Below are positions 10,085 through 19,844 of a stretch of 64,000 bases of DNA, piece by piece. The stretch's first letter is position 1, and each line of letters starts with the position of its first letter. Made by a program: the position numbers and the translations under genes. The notes below the pieces were generated by a model, which ran no database searches, was not told where the DNA came from, and saw only the letters and a program-made list of their open reading frames with translations. The DNA comes from Verrucomicrobiota bacterium (GTDB lineage Bacteria; Verrucomicrobiota; Verrucomicrobiia; Opitutales; Opitutaceae), in contig VHCJ01000011.1 of the NCBI GenBank assembly GCA_016871755.1, positions 28,390-92,389 on the forward strand, given 5' to 3'.

Positions 10085-10620
10085 ATGAGTTCCCACTACG
10101 CGTTCGCCCCCCGCTTCATCGAAGCCTACTGCCACGCCTAGGAGGCCTACCGCCGTGCTCCGGCCTCGGCGCTGGCCGAAATCACCGCCCGGAGCGGCCC
10201 ATGGCTCGCCGCCAACGGCGTTTCCGTCCAAGCGCTCTACGACTACGTCGACGATGACGAACGCTACGGTGAGCCTGGGGAGGCCCGCGCTCTCATGATC
10301 GAATCCGTCCGCCGCGATTACTTCCTCAATGTGCAGGACGGGCGCCCCAGCTCCACGCTGCTCGACCCCGAAACCCTGCCGGCCAAGGACGCCACGGTCG
10401 ACGGCATCGCCTGGCTCCCGCGGCTGGCCGCCAAGGCCTACGCCAAGCTGCGCGGCGAACTGCCGGCGTCCCTGATGTATGCGTGCGGCGGCGACCGGGC
10501 GTTTCTTGAGAACTACGATCTCGATCCAGCCGAGTTCCTGACCGCCCTCTGGCGTTGCGGGGGGATCCCACCCCCATCGCCGCGTGGATCCGGAAGCGGG
10601 CAAACACCACGCGCAGTTGA
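10085..10620 (+). pseudogene. DUF5069 family gene, broken by an amber codon and a frameshift
   Basis: Translation from ATG 10085 gives MSSHYAFAPRFIEAYCHA, then TAG at 10139-10141 where CAG would be expected, and then continues in the same frame with DUF5069-like sequence. IAWLPRLAAKAYAKLRGELP and MYACGGDRAFLENYDLDPAE carry the family's conserved blocks. After ALWRCGG the frame leaves the family pattern at a G6 run (10559-10564). One nucleotide inserted there would restore DPTPIAAWIRKRANTTRS and a stop at 10618-10620, which fits the usual end of these proteins. Two separate lesions make a functional full-length product unlikely; an internal start at ATG 10295 would give only a C-terminal fragment. 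Family function is unknown. Confidence 0.75.
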
Positions 10621-10663
10621 CGGTTGCAGGGGCCGCGGTAGGTTCTGAGCACCCCTCCCCGCG

Positions 10664-11140
10664 ATGACGTTCACCCTCCTCATCAACGGTCAGTCGCGCA
10701 CCGTCGAGGCGCCCGCTGACACGCCCTTGCTCTGGATCCTCCGGGACCATCTCAACCTCGTCGGCACAAAATATGGCTGCGGCATGGGCGTATGCGGCGC
10801 CTGCACCGTCCACATCAACGGCGTGCCGCTGCGCTCCTGCCAGATGCCGGTCTCCACGGCCGCGGGCGTGCGGATCACCACCATCGAGGGTCTTTCGGAT
10901 GATGGCTCCCATCCGCTCCAGCAGGCCTGGATCGAACAGGATGTCGCCCAGTGCGGCTACTGCCAATCCGGCCAGATCATGACGGCGGCCGCGCTCCTTG
11001 CCGCCAATCCGGCGCCTTCGGACGGCGACATCGACAACGCGATGGCCGGGAACCTCTGCCGCTGCGCCACCTACCTCCGCATCCGTTCCGGCATCCACCG
11101 CGCCGCTGAACTCGCCGCCGCGAAGGGAGGTGCCGCATGA
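10664..11140 (+). CDS. (2Fe-2S)-binding subunit of a molybdenum hydroxylase (isoquinoline 1-oxidoreductase alpha type)
   Basis: 158 residues, the usual size for the small iron-sulfur subunit of xanthine-oxidase-family enzymes. The N-terminal plant-type ferredoxin cluster is [21 protein letters not shown] (spacing C-x4-C-x2-C-x11-C). The C-terminal second cluster is formed by CGYCQSGQ and the later CRC in [17 protein letters not shown]. It passes electrons from the molybdopterin site in the partner subunit. The stop overlaps the start of the large subunit (ATGA), so the two are translationally coupled. There is no FAD-subunit gene, as in two-subunit IorAB-type dehydrogenases that donate to a membrane cytochrome. 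Substrate unknown. Confidence 0.92.
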   Translation: MTFTLLINGQSRTVEAPADTPLLWILRDHLNLVGTKYGCGMGVCGACTVHINGVPLRSCQMPVSTAAGVRITTIEGLSDDGSHPLQQAWIEQDVAQCGYCQSGQIMTAAALLAANPAPSDGDIDNAMAGNLCRCATYLRIRSGIHRAAELAAAKGGAA

Positions 11141-13359
11141 GCCGCACCGACTCCGCCTCGCTCGGACGAAGGGACTTCCTTCGCCTCTCCCTGCTCGGGG
11201 GCGGCGGGCTCGTGCTCGCCACCCAGATCGACTTCCTCGGCGACGCCCAGGCAGCCACGGTTTCCGTGGCCAGTCCCGCCGGCGACGCCGCGGCGCTCAA
11301 TGCATTCGTCCGGATCGCCGCCGACGGCACCGTCTCGATCGCCGCCCACACGCCCGAGTGCGGCCAGGGTGTCCGCACCTCCCTTCCCATGCTCGTGGCC
11401 GAGGAACTGGAGGTGGACTGGGAGTCCATCCAAGTCGAGGTCGTGCCGCTCGACGCCGCCTACGGCGCGCAGTTCGCCGGCGGCAGCACCGCAATGCCGC
11501 GTTGCTACACGCCCTTGCGCCAGATGGGGGCCACCGCCCGGATCATGCTCGTCGGCGCCGCCGCCGCGCGCTGGAACGTGCCCGCAGCGGAGTGCCATGC
11601 GGCGAGCGGACGGGTCATTCACACCGCCTCCGGGAAGTCGTTCGCGTACGGGGAACTGGCCACCGAGGCCGCCCAGCGTCCAGTGCCTGCCGCCAAGGAC
11701 GTGCCGCTCAAGCCGGCCTCCGAATTCCGGATCATCGGCCGTCGCATCACCGGGGTCGACAACGCCGCGATCGTCACCGGCAAGCCGCTCTTCGGCATCG
11801 ACCAGACGCTGCCGGGCATGCTCCACGCGTCCTACGAGAAGTGTCCCGTCTTCGGCGGGCGCGTCGTCAGCGCCAATCTCGCCGAGGTCAAGGCCCTGCC
11901 GGGGGTGCGCGATGCCTTCATCATCGAGGGCACCAAGGACATCCGCGGGCTCGTCCCGGGCGTGGCCGTCATCGCGGACTCAACGTGGGCTGCGTTCAGC
12001 GCCCGGCGCAAGCTGCGGGTCAAGTGGGACGAGGGTCCGCACGCCAATGACAGCTGGGCCGGCTTCCTCGAGCAGGCCCAGGCCGCCGGCACCGCCAAGC
12101 CCGGCCAGACTCTGCGGCAGGACGGGGCCGTGGCCGACACGCTCGCCGCCGCTACGGCCAGCCGGCGCGTCGAGGCGGTCTATTCCTATCCTTTCATCTC
12201 CCACGCAAATCTCGAACCGCAGAACTGCACCGCGTGGTTCCACGACGGCATCATGGAGCTCTGGGCGCCGAGCCAGCGTCCTTCCGGCGGTCAGGACCTC
12301 ATCCACGAGACGCTCGGGCTGCCCAAGGACAAGATCCGCGTGCACATCACGCGCATGGGTGGCGGCTTCGGGCGGCGCCTGAGCTCGGACTTCATGGTCG
12401 AGGCCGCCGCCATCGCGCAGCGCGTGAACGCCCCGGTCAAGCTCACGTGGACCCGCGAGGACGATCTCCGGCATGACCATTACCGCCCGGGCGGCGTGCA
12501 CTTCATGAAAGGTGCCGTCGACGCCAACGGCGCACTCGCCGCTTGGCACGATCATTTCGTCACGTTCGGCAACGACGGCCGACCCGGCAGTGGTGGCTCG
12601 CTCAGCCCGGACGAGTTCCCCGCCCGCTTCGTCCCCCACTACCAGGCGGAGATGACCGTGATCAATTGCGGCATCCCGATGGGACCGTGGCGGTCTCCGG
12701 GCAGCTGCGTGTTTGCGTTCGTCTTCCAGTGCTTCATCGACGAACTGGCCCACGCGGCCGGACGCGACCCGCTGGACTTCCGCCTCGCCCTGTTGGGGGA
12801 CCGCGGGATGGTCACCACCCCCGGCGAACGGCCGAACGGCTATGACGCCGCCCGCATGCGCGGGGTCGTCTCGCTCGCCGCCGAAAAGGCCGGCTGGGGC
12901 TCGCCGCTGCCGCGCGGGCGCGGACGGGGCATCGCCTTCCACTTCAGCCACCGCGGCTACTTCGCCAACGTCGCCGAGGTCACCGTTTCCCCGGCGGGCG
13001 CGCTGAAGGTCGACCGCGTGGTCATCGTCGGCGACGTGGGATCGCAGATCGTCAATCCAAGCGGCGCCGACAACCAGGTCGAGGGTTCCGTGCTCGACGG
13101 GCTCAGCGCCGCCTACCAGGAGCTCGATCTTGAGCGCGGTCGGATCGTGCAGTCCAACTTCCACGAATACCCGCTGCTTCGGATCACCGACGCACCGCGT
13201 GTCGAGGTGCATTACCGGCTCACCGACAATCCGCCCACTGGCCTGGGCGAGCCGGCGCTGCCTCCGGTCGCCCCGGCGATCGCCAACGCCGTCTTCGCCG
13301 CCACGGGAAAGCGCATCCGCAGTCTGCCGTTCTCGCGGACCGATCTGCGCTGGTCCTGA
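11137..13359 (+). CDS. Molybdopterin-binding large subunit, xanthine dehydrogenase/IorB family, Tat-exported
   Basis: 740 residues. The N-terminus has a twin-arginine signal ([10 protein letters not shown], residues 11-20) followed by [10 protein letters not shown], so the folded holoenzyme is probably exported together with the small subunit. Family features are [12 protein letters not shown] (molybdopterin binding), [15 protein letters not shown], and the C-terminal [18 protein letters not shown], which supplies the catalytic glutamate. It hydroxylates a heterocycle or oxidizes an aldehyde at a molybdenum-cytosine-dinucleotide centre. Close relatives include isoquinoline 1-oxidoreductase and membrane-bound aldehyde dehydrogenases. 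ATGA overlap with the iron-sulfur subunit. No cytochrome or cofactor-insertion (XdhC-like) gene adjoins it. Confidence 0.92.
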   Translation: MSRTDSASLGRRDFLRLSLLGGGGLVLATQIDFLGDAQAATVSVASPAGDAAALNAFVRIAADGTVSIAAHTPECGQGVRTSLPMLVAEELEVDWESIQVEVVPLDAAYGAQFAGGSTAMPRCYTPLRQMGATARIMLVGAAAARWNVPAAECHAASGRVIHTASGKSFAYGELATEAAQRPVPAAKDVPLKPASEFRIIGRRITGVDNAAIVTGKPLFGIDQTLPGMLHASYEKCPVFGGRVVSANLAEVKALPGVRDAFIIEGTKDIRGLVPGVAVIADSTWAAFSARRKLRVKWDEGPHANDSWAGFLEQAQAAGTAKPGQTLRQDGAVADTLAAATASRRVEAVYSYPFISHANLEPQNCTAWFHDGIMELWAPSQRPSGGQDLIHETLGLPKDKIRVHITRMGGGFGRRLSSDFMVEAAAIAQRVNAPVKLTWTREDDLRHDHYRPGGVHFMKGAVDANGALAAWHDHFVTFGNDGRPGSGGSLSPDEFPARFVPHYQAEMTVINCGIPMGPWRSPGSCVFAFVFQCFIDELAHAAGRDPLDFRLALLGDRGMVTTPGERPNGYDAARMRGVVSLAAEKAGWGSPLPRGRGRGIAFHFSHRGYFANVAEVTVSPAGALKVDRVVIVGDVGSQIVNPSGADNQVEGSVLDGLSAAYQELDLERGRIVQSNFHEYPLLRITDAPRVEVHYRLTDNPPTGLGEPALPPVAPAIANAVFAATGKRIRSLPFSRTDLRWS

Positions 13360-13617
13360 GATCGTCCGCCGCCGTCGCACGCTCCCGGCGATCCGCTTCA
13401 TCCGGGGCGGGCGCCAGGCAGCGTGAAGCTACGAGCGCGGTTCACCCTCAGCCACGCGAGGGGTCCACCTTCATCGACCGCCGGTTTCACCGACGCCCGC
13501 CCCGCCGCCCACTGGGCGATTCCCGTCGCGGCGCGGGCATCCGCCATGCCCGCCCGGCGGCCACACCGGGAGCGCCGCCCGTCCGAAGGCGATTGAGGTG
13601 CATCCTTGGCCCGACCT

Positions 13618-15852
13618 TCACTCGAGCCGGAATTCGTCGTCGGGCGCGGCGCTCGGTTTCGCGCGGGCGCGAGCGAGGGCATCGGCGGGAAGGAAGGGAG
13701 CGTAGCGCGTGAGCCACTCGTCGATCTTCTCCAGATAGGCGGAGGGATCGTAGGGTGCGGTCACCGGATCGAAGCGCTCAACGGGCCGCGCGCGCTGCCA
13801 GTCGCTGCCGCGCCCGCGCTCCTTCGCGACGAGGTAGTAGGAGACCTTGTCGCCCAAGCCCGGCCGGCGCTCCATCTGGAGCGCCGCCTCCGCACTCGCG
13901 CGGCGCGGCTTGCCGCCCGCCGCGATGAAGCGTTCATACGCCTCGGCACTTTGGCTGAGGCTCTCCGTGCGCGCCAGTTCCCCCACCGGCACCTCCCGCC
14001 GCGCCATCCGGCGCCGCAGCTCCGGCAGCGCCTCCAGCGGCGACGCGTCGCGCAGGCCCAGCAGGTGCTCGATCAACTGCTCCGTCAGCGTCCGCAAGTA
14101 GGGCTCCATCCCGCGCGAGCGCAACGCGCTGCCGCGGAGGATGACGCGGTGGTCGTCGCGCAGCGCATAGTTCTTCGCCTTGTAGCAGAACATCGCGGGA
14201 TACCGGCCGTCGAACTCCAGTTCGAGTCCCGGCGGCAGGAGCGGCGCCACGCGCCCGAGCAGAGCCTCCGGGTGATCGTAAAATTCGTCGGAGGAAAGGT
14301 AGATTCCGTCCGTATCCGCCTCCAGCAGGACGCAGCCAGCGGCCGCGAACCCTTCAATGAGGCGGTGCAGCACCTCCCGCCCCTGCCGTGTCACCTCCGC
14401 CGCGAGTTTGCCGTCCGCGAAGCGCGCCCCGGAGAAACCGAGATATCCGTAGAACGAGTTGATGAGGATCTTGAAGCTGGCCTGCCTCGCCCCGGACTCC
14501 CGCCGGAGTTCCTCGGTCCCGGCCGTGCGGGCGAGTTGCTTGTAGCGGAGGCGGTAGTCACGGAGGCTCCGCAGCGTCCGCAGGAACACCCCGAGTTCAT
14601 CCGCCGCCGGGTTGCGCCCGATCTGCAGCAGGAGGCTGGGATAGAGCGACGCCACGTCGAAGTGCAGCACGTTGCGGAACACTCCTTCCCGGAAGCTCCG
14701 GGTGAAGCCGCCTTCAAACAGGGCGATCTCCGGGGGGCGCGGGCACGCTTGGCCGGCGTGGTAGTACTCCTCCAGGAACAGGAGATCGATCCGCGAGGTC
14801 GTGCCGCGCAGGGTCGCATCCTGCAACAGCACCGGAAAGGTCCGGGTCTGCTCGAAATACGTGGGCAGCAGCAGGTCGGCGAGGCCCTGCGTCTCGCGCA
14901 GGTCATCGGAGAGGTAGCGCAGGAACCGGGACCGGTCCTCCACGAAGGTCCGCGAGAGTTGGGTCGGGTCGATGTAGGTCCGCCCTTCCGCCCCCGTCGC
15001 CGCCGGCACCGTGATGCCCAGCGCCACCGCCACGTCCTTGAGTCCGTACGACGTCAGCTCCCGGGCCGTCAGGTCGTAGGTCTGCACGAGGAAATAGGTG
15101 TCGATCACCGCCCGCCCCGGGAGGTCGCAGCGGGGAAAGTCGAGCCAGCGTTCCCCAACCTTGAACCGACTGCTCCGCCACGTCGCCGACGCGCCAAACC
15201 GGCCCCAGGCACACGGCACCTTCAGTCGCCGCGCACGCTGCCGGAGGTAATCGAGGTCAAAGCGGAACAGGTTGTGTCCTTCGATCGTATCCGGATCCTC
15301 CTCCGCCAGCGCCGCGCCGAATGCCACGAGCAGCGCCCGCTCCGCCTCATCCGTCGGCGCCTCCAACTGCAGCAGGCGTTCACGGCCTCCGCAGCGGAGC
15401 CCGATCGCGAGCACCCGGTCCAACGGTCGGGCTGCGTCGCTGAAACCGCCGTCCGCGCTCCCCGTCTCAATGTCGAGCTGGACGCGGCGCAGCCGCGCAA
15501 AGGGCAGTCCCGCGAAGAGTCGGCGCCGCGTCTGCAGCAGGTACTGGGTCTCCCAAGGCTGCACGCGGTCGGTCTCGCCCCCGCACTCCCGCCACGCCCG
15601 CGACCAGCCGTCGAGCGCCTCCGGATCCGGCGCCTCCGCCAAGCCCGCATAGAAGCCGGTTCCCGCCAGCGGGCGCCACGAACCGCCTTCCGGAGCCTCC
15701 GCGCCGGGCTTCCCCGCAGTCCAGCAGAACGGACGGAGGCGGTCGCGCTCGACGCGACGCGCGCCCGCCGCGTCCTCGACGTGGAGGAAGACCTCCCCAC
15801 CAGGCGCAACCCAGAGTCCGCAGATCGACTCCGACACGGGGACGGAAAGCAA
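13618..15852 (-). CDS. Family B DNA polymerase (Pol II-like) with proofreading exonuclease
   Basis: 744 residues, near the size of E. coli Pol II. The exonuclease site is intact: DIET at residues 127-130 (Exo I), EGHNLFRFDLDYL around 191-203 (Exo II) and RYLSDDLRET (Exo III, Y-x3-D). The polymerase motifs are also intact: DVASLYPSLLLQIG (motif A), KILINSFYGYLGF (motif B) and EADTDGIYLS (motif C). It should therefore be an active proofreading polymerase, likely used in repair or translesion synthesis rather than as the main replicase. It is on the minus strand, 28 nt downstream of a small membrane-protein gene that is probably unrelated in function. A SNF2 helicase gene lies about 1.3 kb to the right on the other strand. 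Confidence 0.93.
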   Translation of the reverse strand: MLSVPVSESICGLWVAPGGEVFLHVEDAAGARRVERDRLRPFCWTAGKPGAEAPEGGSWRPLAGTGFYAGLAEAPDPEALDGWSRAWRECGGETDRVQPWETQYLLQTRRRLFAGLPFARLRRVQLDIETGSADGGFSDAARPLDRVLAIGLRCGGRERLLQLEAPTDEAERALLVAFGAALAEEDPDTIEGHNLFRFDLDYLRQRARRLKVPCAWGRFGASATWRSSRFKVGERWLDFPRCDLPGRAVIDTYFLVQTYDLTARELTSYGLKDVAVALGITVPAATGAEGRTYIDPTQLSRTFVEDRSRFLRYLSDDLRETQGLADLLLPTYFEQTRTFPVLLQDATLRGTTSRIDLLFLEEYYHAGQACPRPPEIALFEGGFTRSFREGVFRNVLHFDVASLYPSLLLQIGRNPAADELGVFLRTLRSLRDYRLRYKQLARTAGTEELRRESGARQASFKILINSFYGYLGFSGARFADGKLAAEVTRQGREVLHRLIEGFAAAGCVLLEADTDGIYLSSDEFYDHPEALLGRVAPLLPPGLELEFDGRYPAMFCYKAKNYALRDDHRVILRGSALRSRGMEPYLRTLTEQLIEHLLGLRDASPLEALPELRRRMARREVPVGELARTESLSQSAEAYERFIAAGGKPRRASAEAALQMERRPGLGDKVSYYLVAKERGRGSDWQRARPVERFDPVTAPYDPSAYLEKIDEWLTRYAPFLPADALARARAKPSAAPDDEFRLE

Positions 15853-15880
15853 GGGGGGCGGCCGGGCCGCCCACTCCCGC

Positions 15881-16228
15881 CTAGAACGGGCGGATGTACA
15901 CCATCACAACCGAGATCGCACTGAGCGCGAGCGCCACCCAGATGAACAGCCCGGCCTTTTCGCGGCGGCGGTAACCCATGCCAGCGAGGGCCGAGAGCGC
16001 GAGCCAGGCGACGAGCTTAACGACCGCCCAGCCGCCGGCAAAGGCGTAGATGCCCTGCCACATGCGGATGCCCGTCAGGAAAATCAGCAGGCTGGAGACA
16101 CCGGTCCAGATCATGACTGACTTGCGCGACGCCGCCGGGGCGGCGAAGGCATAGAAGGTGAAGCCGATCAGCACCAAGGCTGACAGGACGTGCAGGACGT
16201 GCAGGGCGTTGTACTCGTGGGGATTCAT
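15881..16228 (-). CDS. Small integral membrane protein, about four TM segments
   Basis: 115 residues from ATG 16228. Nearly the whole protein is hydrophobic, in four stretches: VLHVLSALVLIGFTFYAFA, SVMIWTGVSSLLIFLTG, WAVVKLVAWLALSALAGM and LFIWVALALSAISVVMVYI. Histidines near the first segment (HEYNALHVLHVLSA) resemble SirB2/DUF-type inner-membrane proteins, but I do not recognise a specific family. A longer frame continues upstream of this start, but it reads through the divergent promoter region and has no membrane character. It lies divergent to the GT2 glycosyltransferase and 28 nt ahead of the family B polymerase gene. Confidence 0.75.
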   Translation of the reverse strand: MNPHEYNALHVLHVLSALVLIGFTFYAFAAPAASRKSVMIWTGVSSLLIFLTGIRMWQGIYAFAGGWAVVKLVAWLALSALAGMGYRRREKAGLFIWVALALSAISVVMVYIRPF

Positions 16229-16363
16229 GCAGGGAAAGCGTGGGGGGCTCCGGCGCGCCGCGCGAGACCGAACACACCCCGAATGCGGTACCAGATGCAG
16301 GCCCTTTTCGAAGTCAATCGGGCTGGACCCGGCCATTTCCGGCTTGGTCGTCCCCGACGAACC

Positions 16364-17146
16364 GTGAGACGCTCCGCCCTTCGCGTGTCCTCCCTTCCCT
16401 CCTCCCCTCCTCCGACCCGGCGCCGGCTCTCCGTGATCGTGCCGGTGTTCAACGAGATCGCCACCGTGCGCATCGCGCTGGACGCGCTGCTCGCCAAGGA
16501 GATCGCGGGCTGGGAAATCGAGGTCATCATCGTCGAGAGCAACTCCCGCGACGGTTCGCGCGAGGTCGTGCAGGGCTTCGCCGGGCATCCCCGCGTGACG
16601 CTCCTCCTGCAGGAACGGCCGCGGGGCAAGGGCTTCGCGGTCCGTGAGGGGTTTGCGCGGGCCACCGGCGAGGTCTTCCTTATCCAGGACGCCGACTTGG
16701 AGTACAGCCTCGACGACTACGAACGCCTGATCACGCCCATCGCCGAGGGTCGACACCGGTTCGTACTTGGCTCCCGCCACGCGGCCGGCGGCGGCTTCTC
16801 GCTCCGACGCTTCGCCGACCAGCCGGTCCATGCCTTCGTCCTGAACTGCGCCCACTGGACCTTCGCCGGGCTCATCAACGTCTCCTGCGGCGTCTGGCTG
16901 CGCGATCCGTTCACGATGTACAAGGTCTTCCACCGCGACTGCATCGAGGGACTCCGCTTCGAGAGCAACCGCTTCGACTTCGACTGGGAGCTCCTCATCA
17001 AGCTCATCCGCCGCGGCCACCGCCCGGTCGAAATCCCGGTCTGGTACCGGTCACGGTCGTTCAAGGAGGGCAAGAAGATCTCCGTCATCCGCGATCCGCT
17101 GACGTGGCTGTGGGCGCTGGCCAAGTTCCGCTTCCAGCGGCTCTGA
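16364..17146 (+). CDS. GT2-family glycosyltransferase (dolichyl-phosphate mannosyltransferase-like)
   Basis: 260 residues from GTG 16364. The GT-A fold starts RRLSVIVPVFNEIATVRIAL, followed by VIIVESNSRDGSREVV and the DAD metal/nucleotide-sugar motif in FLIQDADLEYSLDDYERL. GSRHA and DPFTMYKVFHRDCI are typical of the DPM1/GtrB-like and polyprenyl-phosphate glycosyltransferases. It probably transfers a sugar to a lipid carrier or to surface polysaccharide. No membrane anchor is seen, so it would be cytosolic or peripheral. The start is uncertain: alternatives are GTG 16385 and ATG 16295, and none has a clear ribosome-binding site; the conserved domain begins just after 16385. It sits 16 nt before the SNF2 helicase gene. 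Confidence 0.85.
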   Translation: MRRSALRVSSLPSSPPPTRRRLSVIVPVFNEIATVRIALDALLAKEIAGWEIEVIIVESNSRDGSREVVQGFAGHPRVTLLLQERPRGKGFAVREGFARATGEVFLIQDADLEYSLDDYERLITPIAEGRHRFVLGSRHAAGGGFSLRRFADQPVHAFVLNCAHWTFAGLINVSCGVWLRDPFTMYKVFHRDCIEGLRFESNRFDFDWELLIKLIRRGHRPVEIPVWYRSRSFKEGKKISVIRDPLTWLWALAKFRFQRL

Positions 17147-17162
17147 ACGCCCGCCCCGCTGC

Positions 17163-19718
17163 ATGCTGCGCCTGATCCTGCCGCCGAACCTCGCCGCCGC
17201 CGCCGCCCGCGACGCGATCGCCGTGCAGGTGCGCGTGGATCTGGACCGCCCGCCGGCTCCGGAATGGCTTCCCGCCCTCGCCGCCCTCCAGCGGCTCGGC
17301 GCCCCGCCCCAGCGTTCGCTGGTGCTGCAGGTGACCCGCGAGCAACTGCGGGACCTGGTGACGCGCTTGCGCGGACTGCCCGCCTTCGCGTGGGCCCGCG
17401 AACCGGACCGTCCCTTGCTTTGGGTGAGCGATGTCCTGCGCGGCGTGAGCGAGCACCTTGGGTCCCCCACCGCCCCGGCCGCGGGCGGAGGAATGGATCG
17501 CACCGCCGCTCCCGCACCGCCGCGCCCGCTCTCCGCCGCCCGGCCGAGTCCGGCGACGCGCCCAGGCACGTCGGCCTCCGCCGCCACGACCGACGGCGGG
17601 CGGCGCGTCTCCGCCTCCGCTTCCGCCGCCACACCGCTGCAGGTCGACGGATCCGAGCACTTCCTCGCGGTCACGCTCCCGTCGCGCGAGCACGCCTCCT
17701 ATCAGGCGGCGCACGATCTGCTGCGCGCCCACGGGTTCACGCTCGAGCCGTCGAATCGACGCTGGTGGCTGCGCGACCGCCACAAGGTGCTCAACTTCCT
17801 CGCAGCCCACGGTCCGCAGTTGCGCGAGGACTTCCGCGCCACGTTCACGGACAACTTCACGCGCCTCACCGCGCGGCTGTCGCCGGCCCGGGTGCTGACC
17901 GAGGCGCGGGCGGCGAACGGGGGGTTTGAGGTCACGCTCGGCCTCGACATCCCCCCCGGCGAGACGGCGGCGGTGCAGGCGGCGCTCGCCTCCCACCGGC
18001 ACTACGTCGAGTCCGCCGGCGGCGTCCTTCTCCTCGAACCCCGCATCATGGCGCGGCTCCGGGAGGGCCAGCAGATCCTCGCGGGCGAGCCCGGCGCCGG
18101 CGGCGCGGTGGCGCGCCGCACGCACCGCGTCCCGGCCGCGCGGCTGCCCGAGGTCGACTCCCTGCTCGGCGAGATCGCCCCGCACTTCGCGCCGCCGGAC
18201 GCGTGGCGCGAACGCAGCGCGGCACTTCGGGATCTCACCCTCCTCGCCGCCGTCCCCCTGCCGGAGCCCCTCGGCGTCACCCTTCGCCCCTACCAGCGTC
18301 TCGGCGTGGCGTGGCTCCATCACCTCTACCGCAGCGGGCTCGGAGGAATCCTGGCCGACGAGATGGGTCTGGGCAAGACGCTCGAGGCCCTCGGTCTCGC
18401 GGCTGCGGTCCTCCGCGAGCACGGCGGCTGCGTGCTCATCGTCTGCCCCGCTTCGCTGCTGGAGAACTGGCGGCGCGAGGCCGTCCGCTTCACGCCGCAC
18501 CTCCGCGTGCGGGTCCACCACGGCCAGGGTCGCCACGAGCGCGCGGACCTCACGGAGCGCGCCGACCTCCTCATCACCTCCTACGGGACGCTGGTGCGCG
18601 ATCAGGAGCGCTTCGCCGCGATCGACCTCACCTGCGTCATCGGCGACGAGGCGCAGCACCTCAAGAGCCGTCGTTCGCAGAACGCGCAGGCGATGCGTTC
18701 GCTCCGGGCCCGCGGGCGCTTCCTGCTCACGGGCACGCCGGTCGAAAACGCCCTCGACGACCTTCGTTCGCTCTTCGAGGTCCTGATGCCCGGGCTCCTC
18801 CGCCGCCCGCCCCCGGGCGCGCGGGGCGAGGAAAAACAGTGGTACGACGAGCGCCTGCGCGCGCAGGTCGCCCCTTACATCCTGCGGCGAACCAAGGCGG
18901 CGGTGGCTCCGGAATTGCCCGCGCGCATCGAACAGGTGCTCTGGTGCGAACTCACCCCCACGCAGGCCCACACTTACCGCCGCATCCAGGAGGAGGGCGA
19001 GCGGGCGCTCCTCGATCTCCAGGCCGGCGGCGCCGGTGAGGCGACGCTGCGCCTCGCCGCGCTCACCCAGCTCCTGCGGCTGCGGCAGGTCTGCTGCGAT
19101 CCCCGCTTGCTCCCCCGCGGCGCCGGCGGCCCGGATACCGTTTCCGCAGCCGATCCAGCCGCCGACTCCGGAAGCTCGGGCGACTCCAGCGACTCGGCCG
19201 ACTCCGCCAAGCTGGAGGCCTTCCGCGAACTCCTCGACGAGGCCCTCGACGATGGCCACCGGCTGCTGGTCTTCTCGCAGTTCACGTCGCTGCTGGCACT
19301 GCTCCGCGCCGAACTCGACGCCCAGGCCATTCCCTACTGCTCGCTCGACGGCAGCCTCTCACCCGCCGAACGGCAGGCCGCGGTCGATCGCTTCCAGCAG
19401 CACTCGCCTCCCATCCCCGTCTTCCTCCTGTCGCTGAAGGCCGGCGGCACCGGACTGAACCTGACGGGCGCCGATACGGTCGTGCACTTCGATCCGTGGT
19501 GGAATCCCGCCGCCGAGGCGCAGGCCACGGACCGCGCACACCGCATCGGCCAGACCCGGGTGGTGACCAGCTACAAGCTTATCTGCGCGGGCACCGTGGA
19601 GGAGAAGGTTCTCGGACTTCAGGAACGGAAGCGTGCCTTGCTCGCCGATGTATTCGAGGCAAGCGACGCCGCCGCAGCGCGGCTTTCGCTCGACGACCTC
19701 CGCGAGTTGCTCACTTAG
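17163..19718 (+). CDS. SNF2-family DEAD/DEAH helicase
   Basis: 851 residues. The first half is an alanine/proline-rich N-terminal region with a low-complexity linker (about residues 100-160) and a family-specific domain. The SNF2 ATPase begins near residue 375 (LRPYQRLGVAWLHHL), with DEMGLGKTLEALGL (Walker A, about 400), DEAQHLKSRRSQNA (motif II, DEAQ), LLTGTPVENALDDLRSLF (motif III), SLKAGGTGLNLTGAD (motif V) and DRAHRIGQT (motif VI). Such bacterial SNF2 proteins translocate on duplex DNA and remodel protein-DNA or RNA polymerase complexes. A short acidic serine insertion (SGSSGDSSDSADSA-like) sits between the two ATPase lobes. It follows the GT2 gene by 16 nt without an obvious functional link. 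Confidence 0.93.
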   Translation: MLRLILPPNLAAAAARDAIAVQVRVDLDRPPAPEWLPALAALQRLGAPPQRSLVLQVTREQLRDLVTRLRGLPAFAWAREPDRPLLWVSDVLRGVSEHLGSPTAPAAGGGMDRTAAPAPPRPLSAARPSPATRPGTSASAATTDGGRRVSASASAATPLQVDGSEHFLAVTLPSREHASYQAAHDLLRAHGFTLEPSNRRWWLRDRHKVLNFLAAHGPQLREDFRATFTDNFTRLTARLSPARVLTEARAANGGFEVTLGLDIPPGETAAVQAALASHRHYVESAGGVLLLEPRIMARLREGQQILAGEPGAGGAVARRTHRVPAARLPEVDSLLGEIAPHFAPPDAWRERSAALRDLTLLAAVPLPEPLGVTLRPYQRLGVAWLHHLYRSGLGGILADEMGLGKTLEALGLAAAVLREHGGCVLIVCPASLLENWRREAVRFTPHLRVRVHHGQGRHERADLTERADLLITSYGTLVRDQERFAAIDLTCVIGDEAQHLKSRRSQNAQAMRSLRARGRFLLTGTPVENALDDLRSLFEVLMPGLLRRPPPGARGEEKQWYDERLRAQVAPYILRRTKAAVAPELPARIEQVLWCELTPTQAHTYRRIQEEGERALLDLQAGGAGEATLRLAALTQLLRLRQVCCDPRLLPRGAGGPDTVSAADPAADSGSSGDSSDSADSAKLEAFRELLDEALDDGHRLLVFSQFTSLLALLRAELDAQAIPYCSLDGSLSPAERQAAVDRFQQHSPPIPVFLLSLKAGGTGLNLTGADTVVHFDPWWNPAAEAQATDRAHRIGQTRVVTSYKLICAGTVEEKVLGLQERKRALLADVFEASDAAAARLSLDDLRELLT

Positions 19719-19844
19719 CCGGCAGCGAGTCGCCCGCGCCGCGGCCGAGGGGTGCCGCGCCTCCCAGTTTGTCGCACCCCGCGTGTCCGCGCACACACCC
19801 CTTCGCCTCACCTCACGCGGCACCGCGCCTCTCAAACCGCCGTC

